A stretch of 59,088 bases of DNA from Oscillatoriaceae cyanobacterium Prado104 (GCA_025454405.1 JALOON010000088.1:1-59088), one strand, 5' to 3'. Positions 1-9,141 are shown, counted from the stretch's first letter. Program-made: numbers and translations. The notes: generated from the letters alone by a model not told the origin.

Positions 1-198
1 ACATGGGTACGTGTTTTCTGGTTCATAAGCTGAAACACCAAGCAGCACAAGGGTTTCAACCCACGTCTCAGTATTTCTACGGGGGGAACTTCAGTTTAAA
101 GTAATACGCGAAGTCGTTTTGAGGATGGGATTTTTTTAGAGCAATAGGTGTATTTGTAGTATGAGGCGCGACAGCCCGCAAATCAGTTGTTAGCAAAA

Positions 199-798
199 TT
201 AGATTTGCGGCAGTTCTGCGGCAAAATTTTGACGTTTTTCAAAGCGTAAAGGACCAAAATCCGATCCCCAAATTTGTTTGTGAGTGTTGACATCCATGCC
301 GCGGTCAAGACTGTTCCAAGTTGTTTCGGTAATTTCCACATCACTGATTAAGTAAGTCGAACAGCCTTTTTTTTCAATCAGACAAAGGTTTCCCGGCTCC
401 ACACTACCGCGAAACATTTCACCATCTCGTTTGAAAACCATCGAACAATTGTAGCGCCGTTGAATGCGATCGGGCGTAATTGTTTTGAGAATGCTTAATT
501 CTCGTGCTGCGCCAGCGTATTGTATCGGATCTTGGAGACTGTAATTTTCAATATAAATATCTTCCCCTCGATCGACTAATTTGTGAACTCCTTGACGGTA
601 GGGAGTCCAGAGGTCGTGGTCGTAAACTTGTTCGGAATAAAAGCCGATCGCGTTGAAAAAATCCAAGGATAAAGGACGAAATAAAATGTGAATGTGAGCG
701 AATAGCTGCGGCTTATCAAAGGATTGTTTGTAGTTGCTGAAATCCCCTGCCATCCAATGAGCGAGAGTTATTAAATCATTGCTTTTAACTGAAGTCAT
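199..798 (-). CDS. cpcT: Phycobiliprotein chromophore lyase, CpcT/CpeT family
   Basis: The 199-residue product is full length for the CpcT/CpeT family, which attaches phycocyanobilin to a beta-subunit cysteine of phycocyanin (Cys-153 in studied members). Family features are the N-terminal LAHWMAGDFSN stretch, the Tyr/Arg-containing segment TPYRQGVHKLV, and the mid-protein RRYNCSMVFKRDG followed by an acidic C-terminal half with Trp residues, as expected for the lipocalin-like beta-barrel. The ATG at 798 is the only sensible start. An 88-bp gap separates it from the upstream CpcS-type lyase on the same strand, so co-transcription is likely. Family assignment is firm. The exact substrate (phycocyanin or phycoerythrocyanin beta subunit) is inferred. 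Confidence 0.9.
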   Translation of the reverse strand: MTSVKSNDLITLAHWMAGDFSNYKQSFDKPQLFAHIHILFRPLSLDFFNAIGFYSEQVYDHDLWTPYRQGVHKLVDRGEDIYIENYSLQDPIQYAGAARELSILKTITPDRIQRRYNCSMVFKRDGEMFRGSVEPGNLCLIEKKGCSTYLISDVEITETTWNSLDRGMDVNTHKQIWGSDFGPLRFEKRQNFAAELPQI

Positions 799-886
799 AA
801 GCTGTTTTTTACTGGCTGGTAAAGCTCCTTAAAAATAATTTGAAACCGTTGTTATGTCCGGACAAAAACCTAATTTTCCCCACATT

Positions 887-1420
887 CTATTTCCCTGAGA
901 GCGATCGAATTTCTGAGGAAAATGATGCGGTAACTACTCCACTTCCTTGGCTAGTTTTAATCAGAGAAACCCGAAAGCGCAAGTTGGGATTGGCGAACCA
1001 AATTTTTTCTTCCGCAGCGGCGTTATCGTAGCTTGTCAGGAGTACAAAGGTGCCGTCGTCGGTAAAGTGATAGTCACCGGCGGCGGGAATGGTTTCAGCA
1101 TATCCTTGGTCTCGGAGTAATTTACCGCGATTGTGGACTGTCGGATCGGGGATTGGTACGAGGATGCAACTGCCTTTTATTTCAGCGTTTTCATCCCAAT
1201 CTGAATGGCCTTCCCAAGTCATTTGAAAAGGATTGACTGCTTGAGCTGGGTCAATATTGTACGAGTTACAGAGGTCGATTACGGCAGCATCATCGGGTGA
1301 GAGTGCAACGATATCAATCAGGGACTCTACAGCTTCAAAGTGTCTGAAAGTCAAGTGATGGGCGCTGCGCTGCGATCGCCATTGTCCGAGAGAATTGTCT
1401 ACAAACTTCTGGATGTCCAT
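887..1420 (-). CDS. Phycobiliprotein lyase, CpcS/CpeS family
   Basis: The 177-residue protein opens with a family signature, GQWRSQRSAHHL near residues 12-23. It continues with the beta-rich lipocalin-like body (FQMTWEG, GSCILVPIPDP, GDYHFTDDGTFVL, EKIWFANPNLRFR) that in CpcS/CpeS proteins binds the bilin before transfer to an alpha-84-type cysteine of phycobiliproteins. It lies just upstream of cpcT on the same strand and probably forms an operon with it. Subgroup (CpcS, CpcU or CpeS) cannot be settled by eye, so no symbol is given. The start at 1420 follows from the conserved N-terminus. A short overlapping ORF further upstream on this strand is not conserved coding sequence. Confidence 0.88.
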   Translation of the reverse strand: MDIQKFVDNSLGQWRSQRSAHHLTFRHFEAVESLIDIVALSPDDAAVIDLCNSYNIDPAQAVNPFQMTWEGHSDWDENAEIKGSCILVPIPDPTVHNRGKLLRDQGYAETIPAAGDYHFTDDGTFVLLTSYDNAAAEEKIWFANPNLRFRVSLIKTSQGSGVVTASFSSEIRSLSGK

Positions 1421-1623
1421 GAAAATTATTGTACCAGTTCCCTAGCGCTACTGCTTCTGGAGGGGATGTCAGACCAAAACGGTCAGGACGTAAAAAATCC
1501 ACGATTGTTGAGGCGATCCCCACTGAAGGAAGAAGCCCCCACCATACCTGAAAGGTTGGTGGTGGGTAGTTCACTTTTGACCTAAATTGCGTATTAGATT
1601 GAAAACTTGGGGATTCAAAATTA

Positions 1624-2631
1624 TTAAGGTGCTGCCGCAGCTCTGCGGTTAGCGACCGATAGATTTGTCTGATATTCTGCTGCCTTTTGCTGTGCTTTTG
1701 AATAGTTCGGACTAGCTGCAGGCACTGCTTTCATCAGAGCGACAGCTTGTTTCCACTCGTTCGCCACAGCGTTCCACTCGCTTTTAGACTGAGCTGTTTG
1801 GGCCAGAACGGCCGCTTTCTGAGCTTTATTTACCGCATCTCTCCAAGGATCGGACTTAGGTGCGGCGGCTTGGGGCGCTGGAGTTGCCTGCCCGGTTGCA
1901 GGCTGGGGAGTCGGTGCTACAGAAGGAGAAGCAGGAACTGCTTTAGCGCCGGGGGAGGGAGAGGCTGTTGCTTTAGCTGCTGGAGAGGGAGAAGCTTTAG
2001 ACGCTGGGGATGCGGGCTTGGGTTCCGGGGAAGTAGCAGCCGGAACTTCTTCGGTTTCTGATGTAGAGCTGCTGGCAAACGGTAACATTCCAGCAAAATA
2101 AAGCCCCGCGATCGCCGCCACGGGTACTAAAATCCCTACAGGTATTGCCCATTTAGGAAACTGCTTTTTCGGAGGCGGGGCTTCCTGTGTCTCGGCATCC
2201 ATGTCTTCCCCATCTCGATCTTCGTCGTCGTCGAAATCTTCTTCATCATAATAATCTTCGCCTCCGGGTTCGACATCATCCAAACCTACAGAGTCATCAG
2301 GAATCGAGCCGTCATCTCCATAGAGCATTGGCTCGGAGGGCATCAGATCGATTTCGTCTTCCCAGGCAGGCGATGCATCGCCCGCCCTGCGCCCGTAAAC
2401 TTTTACAGTATGAATTGATTCCACTCCCAAATTCGTCATCCCGGTGCGGATGAAATCTACCAATGCCATTTGATTCGGCACTTTGGCTGACTCCAAAGTT
2501 ACGTGGAGGCTGCCGTCATCCCGAGTCACTTCGGCGCTGATGCCTTTGGGTTTGAGAGTGCGGTTGATGCTAGCTGCGATCGCTTTGGGATCGCCCTGTT
2601 TGAGAAGTTCCCGCAGGTTTTGTTGTGTCAT
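1624..2631 (-). CDS. Conserved membrane-anchored hypothetical protein with Pro/Ala/Ser linker
   Basis: I do not recognise a named family. The 335-residue reading starts at an ATG (2631) giving MTQQNLRELLKQGDPKAIAA. An upstream in-frame extension is possible but looks non-coding. The N-terminal 100 residues form a compact alpha/beta-like domain (NRTLKPKGISAEVTRDDG, LHVTLESAKVPNQ, MALVDFIRTGM). Next comes a strongly acidic stretch rich in Asp/Glu, one transmembrane helix (WAIPVGILVPVAAIAGLYFAG), a long Pro/Ala/Ser/Thr-rich linker, and an Ala/Lys-rich C-terminal helical segment (WRDAVNKAQKAAVLAQTAQ). This suggests a cytoplasmic N-terminal domain with an extracytoplasmic, flexible C-terminal part. 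The gene is monocistronic by position. Confidence 0.75.
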   Translation of the reverse strand: MTQQNLRELLKQGDPKAIAASINRTLKPKGISAEVTRDDGSLHVTLESAKVPNQMALVDFIRTGMTNLGVESIHTVKVYGRRAGDASPAWEDEIDLMPSEPMLYGDDGSIPDDSVGLDDVEPGGEDYYDEEDFDDDEDRDGEDMDAETQEAPPPKKQFPKWAIPVGILVPVAAIAGLYFAGMLPFASSSTSETEEVPAATSPEPKPASPASKASPSPAAKATASPSPGAKAVPASPSVAPTPQPATGQATPAPQAAAPKSDPWRDAVNKAQKAAVLAQTAQSKSEWNAVANEWKQAVALMKAVPAASPNYSKAQQKAAEYQTNLSVANRRAAAAP

Positions 2632-3125
2632 GGCTGGCGATCTTTTGGGAGGAAGAGGAGAGCAGTAAATAATATTAACCGATCGGCTTGGGGTGCCGAC
2701 AATATTGATAGGAGTTACGCCATATTCCCTAAGGAAGGGGGCGATTGCGGGGAGATTGTCCCTACAAAACATTATATTAGGTTGGTCTTGCACGATCGGT
2801 GCAGGCGATTCTCCTGCAAAGGCGCTCTCGCGTTTGCGGGGGCATCCCTATGTTACGCACAGCCCTTACAAAACACCTTCTATAGGTCGGTTTTGCGTAA
2901 GCCCTGATTTGTTGTTACACCAGGTTAGCTTTGCTAAGTCCCGATCGATCGCCAGGTTAGCTTTGCATTGGCATTTTGAGAGCATTTATTCGATCGATTT
3001 TTAACTCTACTATGATTTTTTACCGCTGTTATACCAAATCAGGGTTTGGGACCGCCTTGATTCCGAGCATCGGTTGAGACCGACTTTGTTTGACAAGCAG
3101 TTATCCAGCCGAGTATACGAAGCAG
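2632..3125. other. Intergenic region with short repeated motifs, no gene seen
   Basis: This is 494 bp between two minus-strand genes. The plus-strand ORFs here look non-coding. The phrase CCAGGTTAGCTTTGC occurs twice (about 2920 and 2951), and TTACGCACAGCCC near 2855 is partly mirrored by TTGCGTAAGCCC near 2893, giving an imperfect inverted repeat. A degenerate member of the ACCAAATC(C/A)GGG repeat family lies near 3033. The holA terminator and the promoter of the upstream gene should lie here, but I cannot place them. Confidence 0.4.
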
Positions 3126-4106
3126 TCAGCGGAACAGGCTGGAAAGTTGTATAACTTTGGTTTGCAGGGTGGATACTTCATCTCGGCCTCGCTTGAGGGA
3201 AGCTTCCAACTCCAACAGCAAAGGTAGAGTTTTTTGCAATTTTTCCAAGCTGACATCCTTGACTTCTTGGCGAAAATAATATACTCGTTTGGGATTGCCG
3301 AGATCGAGAGTTTGGGCGATTCGATCGTCGCGATCGCCCGCTTGTACCATTAATTTCACCCACAGCCAGATCCGAAACTTGCCCGTCAAAACCGCAGCCA
3401 TCCCGATCCCGGACTCGCCCCGACCGATTAAGCCAGCCAATAACTCCAAAGCTCCAGAAGTATCTCCCGATCGAATCGCATCGGCTAGTTTGAAGGTATT
3501 CTGAGCCCTGCAGCTAGAAAGCGCTTCCACTTCCTCCGGCCTCAAAGGCTGGCTGCGACCGCGGGCAAACAGTAGCAATTTTTCCAGTTCGCCGTACAGC
3601 AGTCGAGTATTGCTGCCCGTCCCCTCGGCCAACACTTCGATCGCTGTCGGGGTCAATTTTACGCCCATGTCACCGGCGACTTGGCGCACTCGCTGAGCCA
3701 ATTCTTTCTCGTTCCAAGGCGGAATCGGAGAAAATTCGCGCACTTGCACTTTGAATTTGTCCAGCAATTTGGTGGACTTGAGGCGGCTGTCCGGTTTCTT
3801 GCTAGCTGTCAGCAGCAGCACCGTGGTCGGGGGAATCACCGGCAGCGTCCGTTCCAATTGAGCCAAAAGTTCAGCAGAACACTGCTGGGTAACAGTGGTA
3901 TCTGCCAGCCAGACAAAACGGCTGCCACTGCCGAAAGGAGGCGTCAAAGCCCGATCGAGCCCATCTACCACAGCCTCCGCTCGATCGGCTGTAATTTTGT
4001 CATAGTTAAAAGTAGCCCACTTGGGGTCGAGGACGCTTTCACGCAAGCTAGTGACGGCTTGCGCGATCGCAAAGTCGTCTTCCCCCCAAAACAAGTAGAT
4101 TTGCAT
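3126..4106 (-). CDS. holA: DNA polymerase III subunit delta
   Basis: The 326-residue product matches the clamp-loader delta subunit, which opens the beta sliding clamp during replication. The start is set at the ATG at 4106 (MQIYLFWGEDDFAIAQAV), the usual N-terminus. The longer open frame upstream reads through a purine/pyrimidine-biased repeat and is not credible. Characteristic stretches are the N-terminal FWGEDDF, the central TTVLLLTASKKPDSRLKSTK, the WNEKELAQRV segment that begins the second domain, and the C-terminal YYFRQEVKDVSLEKLQ with LLLELEASLKRG collar helices. Length is normal for the family. Confidence 0.92.
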   Translation of the reverse strand: MQIYLFWGEDDFAIAQAVTSLRESVLDPKWATFNYDKITADRAEAVVDGLDRALTPPFGSGSRFVWLADTTVTQQCSAELLAQLERTLPVIPPTTVLLLTASKKPDSRLKSTKLLDKFKVQVREFSPIPPWNEKELAQRVRQVAGDMGVKLTPTAIEVLAEGTGSNTRLLYGELEKLLLFARGRSQPLRPEEVEALSSCRAQNTFKLADAIRSGDTSGALELLAGLIGRGESGIGMAAVLTGKFRIWLWVKLMVQAGDRDDRIAQTLDLGNPKRVYYFRQEVKDVSLEKLQKTLPLLLELEASLKRGRDEVSTLQTKVIQLSSLFR

Positions 4107-4518
4107 TTCGATCGAAAGAAGGGAGAGGGCGAGAGGGCGAGAGGGGGGAGGGGGATAGGGGAACAGTGGGAGAGGGCCAGAGGGGGAGAAGGTGAGAGGT
4201 GGAGAGTGGAAAAGTTGGAGAATGCCCAATCCCTAGGCTACGCTTCGCCCCATCCCAGAGCTACGCGAGAGCCCAATGCCCCGTCCCCAACCCCCAACTG
4301 TCAACTGTCAACTTAAAGTGTAGGGCTTCTGTCGGTTCGAGGTAAAATTTAAAGTTAGGACTTGAGCGAGTGCGACAAATATCTGTATCTGTCACTATAA
4401 ATGTCACGCTCGGCGAAGCAATCTCAAACGCGGATTTTTCGTTATCAGCGCACAAGTCCCAAACAATTTTCACGTTAGACTGAGTGCCCAAAGCTATTGA
4501 TGCGCGAGGAAATAGAGA
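4107..4518. repeat. Purine-rich tract and heptamer repeat upstream of holA
   Basis: This 412-bp gap contains a strand-asymmetric purine-rich tract (about 4115-4215) built from GAGAGGG-like units, directly upstream of the holA start. It is followed by a CTACGCTTCGCC/GCTACGCGAGAG palindromic phrase (4225-4270) and two and a half copies of the heptamer AACTGTC (4296-4313), also found at 9417. The minus-strand ORF across 4261-4740 is a shadow of the next gene and this repeat. Confidence 0.5.
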
Positions 4519-5304
4519 TTGGACGATACCTATCAAGCTTACGTAAATCGGGTGGCGCGAATGACGCTGCTGGACTCCTACAAGTCCCAAGTAGAACACA
4601 TTCAGGAATCTCCCAAGTTTAAGCCGGATGCAGCCGGGGTTCGAGCTGCGGTGCCTTTTCCCGGCTATTCGGTGATTACGCCACCTGCGGGGGAAGATGC
4701 AGAAAATGTTGAACTTTATACTAATTTGCACGAATGCCAACAGCAGTTATTGCATGAACTAAATCCGGGCGCGATCGTACCGTTGCCTGCCGATAGCTTC
4801 CATTTAACTGTGGCCGATTTGATTTGGGACAGCGCTTTTCGAGATGCCTCCAGTCACAATCCGGAATTTGAGAAGCAACTGCACGAGCGCATGGCTGATT
4901 GTTTTGCTGCCTCCAAACCGCAGCTCGCCGGTGGCCCTCCCATTCGTTGGTTGGTGCTGGGCTGGATGTTGATGACTAGGGCTGTGGGCGTCTCTTTAGC
5001 GCCGGCAGACGAAAACTCTTACAAGCAAATTGTGGAGTTTCGCCGATCGATCTATCAAAATTCTGATTTAATTGCTCTGGGAATCGAACAGCAGTATCAC
5101 CTGACGGCGCACGTTACTCTGGGCTATTTTGGAGACATCGGACCGAACTTAAAGCGAGATCGCTTGTATGCTTTGGTGTCTGAGTTAAACGACCGATGGC
5201 TCGACAAACCCCAACAACTGTCCGTAAAACGAGTCGAACTGCGCAAGTTTGACGATATGACCCGCTACTATCGGGAACCGGATTGGCCTGTTTTTGAGTT
5301 TTGA
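4519..5304 (+). CDS. DUF1868 protein, 2H phosphoesterase-like
   Basis: The 261-residue product belongs to the DUF1868 group. Two His-Leu-Thr motifs occur at residues 95-97 (SFHLTVADL) and 194-196 (YHLTAHVTLGYFG). Paired H-x-T motifs roughly 100 residues apart define the 2H phosphodiesterase/RNA-ligase-like superfamily, whose members act on 2'-5' or cyclic phosphodiester bonds. The substrate here is unknown. An in-frame TAG at 4513 forces the start downstream. I chose the TTG at 4519, preceded by GAGGA, because it keeps MDDTYQAYVNRVARM, which looks like a conserved N-terminus. ATG 4561 is the alternative. The gene stands alone between holA (divergent) and cobL. Confidence 0.8.
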   Translation: MDDTYQAYVNRVARMTLLDSYKSQVEHIQESPKFKPDAAGVRAAVPFPGYSVITPPAGEDAENVELYTNLHECQQQLLHELNPGAIVPLPADSFHLTVADLIWDSAFRDASSHNPEFEKQLHERMADCFAASKPQLAGGPPIRWLVLGWMLMTRAVGVSLAPADENSYKQIVEFRRSIYQNSDLIALGIEQQYHLTAHVTLGYFGDIGPNLKRDRLYALVSELNDRWLDKPQQLSVKRVELRKFDDMTRYYREPDWPVFEF

Positions 5305-5461
5305 GCGGCTCGATCGAACTGAGTGCCGGACAAACAGCAAAATCAATATTAAATATTCTGCGGTTTGCACCCGACAGTTCGATCGCGCAAGTCATAAATT
5401 AGCAAGTTGAATGCTTTAATTATTTGTGTTTGACCGTAAAGTCAAATAAAAAAACTTATGA

Positions 5462-5492
5462 AAAACCAGGAAACATCAGCAGTTCTGGTTTT
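5462..5492. other. Stem-loop in the cobL leader
   Basis: AAAACCAG (5462-5469) pairs with CTGGTTTT (5485-5492) about 18 bp before the cobL GTG, followed by a T-rich stretch. It could be a terminator of the upstream gene or a weak attenuator. I found no cobalamin riboswitch box in the leader. Confidence 0.3.
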
Positions 5493-5509
5493 GACTTTTT
5501 ACTAAAAAA

Positions 5510-6811
5510 GTGACAGTACACGTTGTTGGTATAGGCTTAGATGGAGCGGCGGGGCTGAGCGAGTCGGCGCGGCAAATAGTAGAAAGAGCTTCTCTGTTGG
5601 TAGGGAGCGATTGCCTTTTAAGCTATTTTCCGCAGCAATCCTGCGAGCGCTGGGTGCTAGAAGATTTGACAAAAGCAATTGTCGAAATTCGGCGCTGGCT
5701 GGCTCGGAATGCTGGCGAACTGCCCGAGCCAGAAACTGCGCCACCACCTGAGATAATTGTAATTTTGGTGGCGGGGGACCCCCTATTTTACGGCTGGGGA
5801 AGGCAACTAATCGCTCAATTACCGACCGAAAAATTGACTTTTCATCCCCATGTCAGTTCCGTGCAATTGGCTTTTAATCGCTTGCAAATCCCTTGGCAAG
5901 ATGCTCGTTTTGTAGGTTCTGGGAGAGGTTATTTTGAGGATTTGAGGGCTTGGCTCAAACTTGGCGTTGAGAAGATTGCGGTGCTTGCCGACGAAACTCG
6001 CACGCCGGCTGCCCTGGCACAATTGGTGAAAGCTATGGATTTGCCCGCGCGCTACGAGTTTTGGGTGTGCGAAAATTTGGGCGCTGCAGACGAACGAGTG
6101 GAGCACCACTCTCTGGAATCCTTGCAGCGACAGTCTTTTGCACCGCTGAGCGTGGTGGTGATGCTGCGGGAGTCCCCTGGGATGGCAGAACCTGTGGATT
6201 TGGGCAAGTTGCCTTTGTTGGGCATTCCGGACGGGGCTTTTATCGGCTGCGCCGATCGACCGGGCTTAACTGCTGAACGGGAATTGCGGGTTTTGGTGCT
6301 GGCTCAATTAGCTTTGCAACCTGGACAAGTTGTCTGGGATGTGGGTGCTGGTAACGGTGCTGTTTCGGTAGAAATTGCTCGCTTGTTCCCGGATTCTCAA
6401 GTGTATGCTATCGAAAAAACTGTTTCCGGTACAGCGACGATCGAACTCAATTTTGCCCGCTTTGGGTTGCAAAATGCGATTTCGGTGCACGGGCTGGCCC
6501 CGGAAATTTTGCACCGCTTGCGCCCCCCGCACCGGATTTTTCTTGGGGGCAGCGGGGGGGGATTGACTAAAATTTTGGGCGTTTGCGCCCTGCGGCTGCT
6601 TCCTGGAGGCTCGATCGTGCTGCTTGTGGATTGTTTGGAGGATATCGGTACTGTGTTGAATTGGATGGAGGATCGGGTGCGTAGAGAACCGCACTGGAGT
6701 TACCGCATCCTGCAGGTGCAGTTGTCGCGTTCGGTACCTGCGGGTAATTCGACTCGTTTTAATCCGCTGAATCCGGTGGCTATTGTGACGGTCGATCGAC
6801 TTTTGAATTAA
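5510..6811 (+). CDS. cobL: Precorrin-6Y C5,15-methyltransferase (CbiE-CbiT fusion)
   Basis: This 433-residue bifunctional enzyme methylates C5 and C15 of precorrin-6Y/8 and decarboxylates the acetate side chain in cobalamin synthesis. The N-terminal CbiE half (1-200) has the tetrapyrrole methylase opening VHVVGIGLDGAAGL and the GDPLFYGWG motif near residues 87-95. The C-terminal CbiT half (about 235-433) has the SAM-binding VWDVGAGNGAVSVEIARLF and a Gly-rich IFLGGSGGG. The start is GTG at 5510, fixed by the conserved MTVHVVGIG N-terminus. Length is that of a complete fusion. No other cob genes are adjacent. Confidence 0.93.
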   Translation: MTVHVVGIGLDGAAGLSESARQIVERASLLVGSDCLLSYFPQQSCERWVLEDLTKAIVEIRRWLARNAGELPEPETAPPPEIIVILVAGDPLFYGWGRQLIAQLPTEKLTFHPHVSSVQLAFNRLQIPWQDARFVGSGRGYFEDLRAWLKLGVEKIAVLADETRTPAALAQLVKAMDLPARYEFWVCENLGAADERVEHHSLESLQRQSFAPLSVVVMLRESPGMAEPVDLGKLPLLGIPDGAFIGCADRPGLTAERELRVLVLAQLALQPGQVVWDVGAGNGAVSVEIARLFPDSQVYAIEKTVSGTATIELNFARFGLQNAISVHGLAPEILHRLRPPHRIFLGGSGGGLTKILGVCALRLLPGGSIVLLVDCLEDIGTVLNWMEDRVRREPHWSYRILQVQLSRSVPAGNSTRFNPLNPVAIVTVDRLLN

Positions 6812-6986
6812 TATTTGTATTTTCACCGCAGATTTCAGTAGATTAACGCTGATTTTAAAAAAAATTACAAATGATTTATGACTGCTTTGGAAAGTATTTG
6901 CTGAAACCAATTATCGAATTACTTTTATCGGACACGTACACATTCCATTGATATTTGGCGAACGGTGTGAGGAATTGGGAACCTCA

Positions 6987-7190
6987 ATGAAATATTCATT
7001 TTCTTATAACGAACCATTTCATTTGAACGAGAACGAGCGGTATATTATTTCTGTAGGCTCGATTGGATATGGTAAAGATATGGTAGGAAAGATTCGATAT
7101 GGAATTTACGATCGGGAAAATAGGACTATTGAAATTAAAGCAATAGATAGACCTTTGCTTGAGTTTGATTGGAAAATAACTTTTGGATAG
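6987..7190 (+). CDS. Small hypothetical protein
   Basis: A 67-residue reading (MKYSFSYNEPFHLNENERYI) ends 5 bp before the DUF1963 gene start, so the two may be co-transcribed. It contains alternating hydrophobic/charged beta-like segments (IISVGSIGYGKDMVG, IRYGIYDRENRTIEIKAID) and no membrane segment. I do not recognise it. A TTG at 6948 would extend it by 13 residues. The ATG at 6987 is preferred, although its ribosome binding site is weak. It could be a truncated relic of a larger gene. Confidence 0.45.
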   Translation: MKYSFSYNEPFHLNENERYIISVGSIGYGKDMVGKIRYGIYDRENRTIEIKAIDRPLLEFDWKITFG

Positions 7191-7195
7191 AAGAG

Positions 7196-8008
7196 ATGAC
7201 CGATACCCTAGCATTTTTGCGGGAGTTACCGCCTCGGTTTGAATCCCTGCGATCGTTCCTGGAAGCAAACTTACAGCCCTATATCAAAATTCAGGTAGGT
7301 GAAGAAGTTGGCAGCTTTGGGGGTGCCAAACCAACGGGAGATCCCCTAACAGTTTGGCAGAGTAAGATTGGTGGCAATCCTTACTTTCCCAAAGATCTGG
7401 AGTACCCCATCGATCCGGGATCGGGTAAAGCAATGCCGCTGCTGATGCAAATCAATTGTGCCGATGTCCCGCAAATTCCAGGATTCGATTTTCCCCAACA
7501 AGGAATTCTGCAATTTTATCTAGGGTATGAACCGGCTGACGCTGATGGCGTACCGGATAAATATCGAGTCCTCTATTTTCCAGAGGTTTGTGACGATGAA
7601 AGTCGCTTAATCTCCAATTTCAGCTTTATTGAAGATTATTTAACAATCCGAGAGTTGTACGGCGAAATTTATCCGATCGAGTTTGTCGGCAGTCGCGATT
7701 TGTTTTGGGAATCGCGATCCGGCGATCTTAATATTCCTGAAGAATTTGCCGAACTGTTTGAAGCGTTTTATGGATGGATTTCCGACTGCAATTGCGAGAA
7801 CTATACGGGGATGCGCGGTAACAAACTCGGTGGATATGTAGATTTCCATTCCAATACTAATGAAATTGCTGAGTATGCAAATGGCAACTTACTATTAGAG
7901 TTATACCATCCTTCTTGCACTGACGATTCTTTCCTCTTTTTTATTCCAGACGATCGACTTGGCGATCGCGATTTTAGTGAAGTCGAGTTTCACTTCGTGT
8001 GCGATTAA
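7196..8008 (+). CDS. DUF1963 (YwqG-like) family protein
   Basis: The 270-residue product has the DUF1963/YwqG layout: FGGAKPTGDP..VWQSKIGGNPYFPKDLEYP near residues 42-75, then LLMQINCADVPQIPGFDFPQQGILQFYL, the usual core of the family, and a C-terminal GGYVDFHSNT..LLLELYHPSCTDDSFLFFI. Members are soluble proteins of unknown biochemical role, often near SMI1/immunity-type genes. Start ATG 7196 is preceded by GAAGAG and removes nine upstream residues that overlap the preceding small ORF. The 3' end is followed by two copies of the dispersed AGGACTT repeat. Confidence 0.8.
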   Translation: MTDTLAFLRELPPRFESLRSFLEANLQPYIKIQVGEEVGSFGGAKPTGDPLTVWQSKIGGNPYFPKDLEYPIDPGSGKAMPLLMQINCADVPQIPGFDFPQQGILQFYLGYEPADADGVPDKYRVLYFPEVCDDESRLISNFSFIEDYLTIRELYGEIYPIEFVGSRDLFWESRSGDLNIPEEFAELFEAFYGWISDCNCENYTGMRGNKLGGYVDFHSNTNEIAEYANGNLLLELYHPSCTDDSFLFFIPDDRLGDRDFSEVEFHFVCD

Positions 8009-8040
8009 ACAGGAGGAAGCCGATAGAGCCGCAGAAGTAA

Positions 8041-8098
8041 GGTTCGCAGTAAGGACTTGAACCCTCTTCAAGGTTTGTAGTGAGGACTTCAGTCCTTA
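8041..8098. repeat. Dispersed AGGACTT repeat, two half-copies
   Basis: GGTTCGCAGTAAGGACTTGA at 8041-8060 is followed by GGTTTGTAGTGAGGACTTCA at 8071-8090. They are direct half-copies of the family that occurs as full inverted repeats at 16030, 22243, 23379, 27279, 32962 and 58431. Confidence 0.75.
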
Positions 8099-8180
8099 AA
8101 AAATTCTAACTTACCGTTTTTGTTAGAGTAATCGATCGGACTCGATCTAAATTCTGCAAAAGCTCGATCGCCCGCAATGT

Positions 8181-8234
8181 AAAATCCTGGAGACTTGATG
8201 ACAACACAAGCAGCCATCAAACCCCCAGGATTTT
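8181..8234. terminator. Two-part stem-loop between convergent genes
   Basis: AAAATCCTGG (8181-8190) pairs exactly with CCAGGATTTT (8225-8234). Inside, TTGATG (8195) pairs with CATCAA (8215). The structure sits between the ends of the DUF1963 gene and ho1, and could terminate transcription from either side. Confidence 0.5.
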
Positions 8235-8281
8235 CAGTTTTCCCCGTTTCAAGAGGTGCAAATTAAGGTAGTGCGCTAAAT

Positions 8282-8998
8282 TTATTCAGCAGTAGCCAAT
8301 TCCGTACTGCCAGAGGTGCGCTTCCGCGTCAACGTGTTGAACAGCATCTGACCGATCGCTACGATCAAATTGCCTTCCAATTCCATAAACATTTTCATGT
8401 TCATGCCGAAAGCTGCATTAGCTTCGTCAACAATTTTATCTGCTTTAGCTTCGTCGATCGGCAGTTCGTTCATTGCCTGACGGTACTTGTTCTTGAAAGC
8501 TTTTTCGTCGGGAATATCCGCAAATTCGTAGAAAGCAGAACCCTCTCCTTCGCTGAGGTTCATCCCCCGTTGCGCGATGCCTTTGAGAATTTGTCCGCCC
8601 GACAAATCGCCCAAATAGCGAGTGTAAGATTGAGCTACTAACAGTTCGGGTTCTGTTGCGGATACTTCCCGAATCCGGTTTACGTAAGCTTGAGCTGCGG
8701 GCGACGGTGCTACTTGTTCCCGCCAGTTCGGCCCGTAAAAGTAATACAAATCTTTCTCTAAACTTTGCTTCCGATTTAGTTCGGGAAAGTAGATTTTTGA
8801 CAGCACCGGATGTTCGCGGTGTTTTTCCATTTCCTCTTCAATTGCCGAGTAAACAAAGTAGAGATTGGCTACTAATTTCCGGTAAGAAGTCTTTTCTACA
8901 ACGCCTTTTAAAAAGCACTTGACAAAACCGACATTTTCTGCCATCGTGTGAGATTTTTTGGTTCCCTCACGCAATTTGGTCGCTAAATTGATGCTCAT
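8282..8998 (-). CDS. ho1: Heme oxygenase (biliverdin-producing)
   Basis: The 238-residue enzyme opens heme to biliverdin IX-alpha, the first step towards the bilins loaded by the lyases at the left of the window. The proximal heme-ligand His is His17 in KKSHTMAENVGFVKCFLKG. The distal-helix motif SYTRYLGDLSGGQIL (about residue 120-135) carries the Gly-rich kink, and YFYGPNWREQ is typical of cyanobacterial HO1. Ferredoxin is the expected electron donor. The length is complete. Start ATG 8998 is fixed by MSINLATKLREGTK. It is monocistronic; upstream 460 bp is repeat-rich spacer. Confidence 0.96.
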   Translation of the reverse strand: MSINLATKLREGTKKSHTMAENVGFVKCFLKGVVEKTSYRKLVANLYFVYSAIEEEMEKHREHPVLSKIYFPELNRKQSLEKDLYYFYGPNWREQVAPSPAAQAYVNRIREVSATEPELLVAQSYTRYLGDLSGGQILKGIAQRGMNLSEGEGSAFYEFADIPDEKAFKNKYRQAMNELPIDEAKADKIVDEANAAFGMNMKMFMELEGNLIVAIGQMLFNTLTRKRTSGSTELATAE

Positions 8999-9141
8999 GC
9001 TGTGTTGTCTAACCTTAATATTTTTGTGCAGTCTATTTTTGCGATCGCCGATCGACCCGCCAAAAATTTAAAAATCACTTAATAATCAACCTTAGACGGA
9101 TTTGATGAGAAATTGTATTAATTTTTATAACAAGATTGGCA

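Noticed and set aside
1..198. Left edge of the window downstream of cpcT
   Set aside because: I see no gene, tRNA or clear hairpin in this stretch.
1335..1585. Short ORFs on both strands upstream of the CpcS-type gene
   Set aside because: They overlap the lyase 5' end and each other. No conserved motif or ribosome binding site supports either.
4261..4740. 159-aa minus-strand ORF
   Set aside because: It overlaps the DUF1868 gene and repeat DNA, with no recognisable family features.
5305..5509. Possible cobalamin riboswitch before cobL
   Set aside because: No B12-box-like sequence or suitable long fold was seen; only a short stem-loop.
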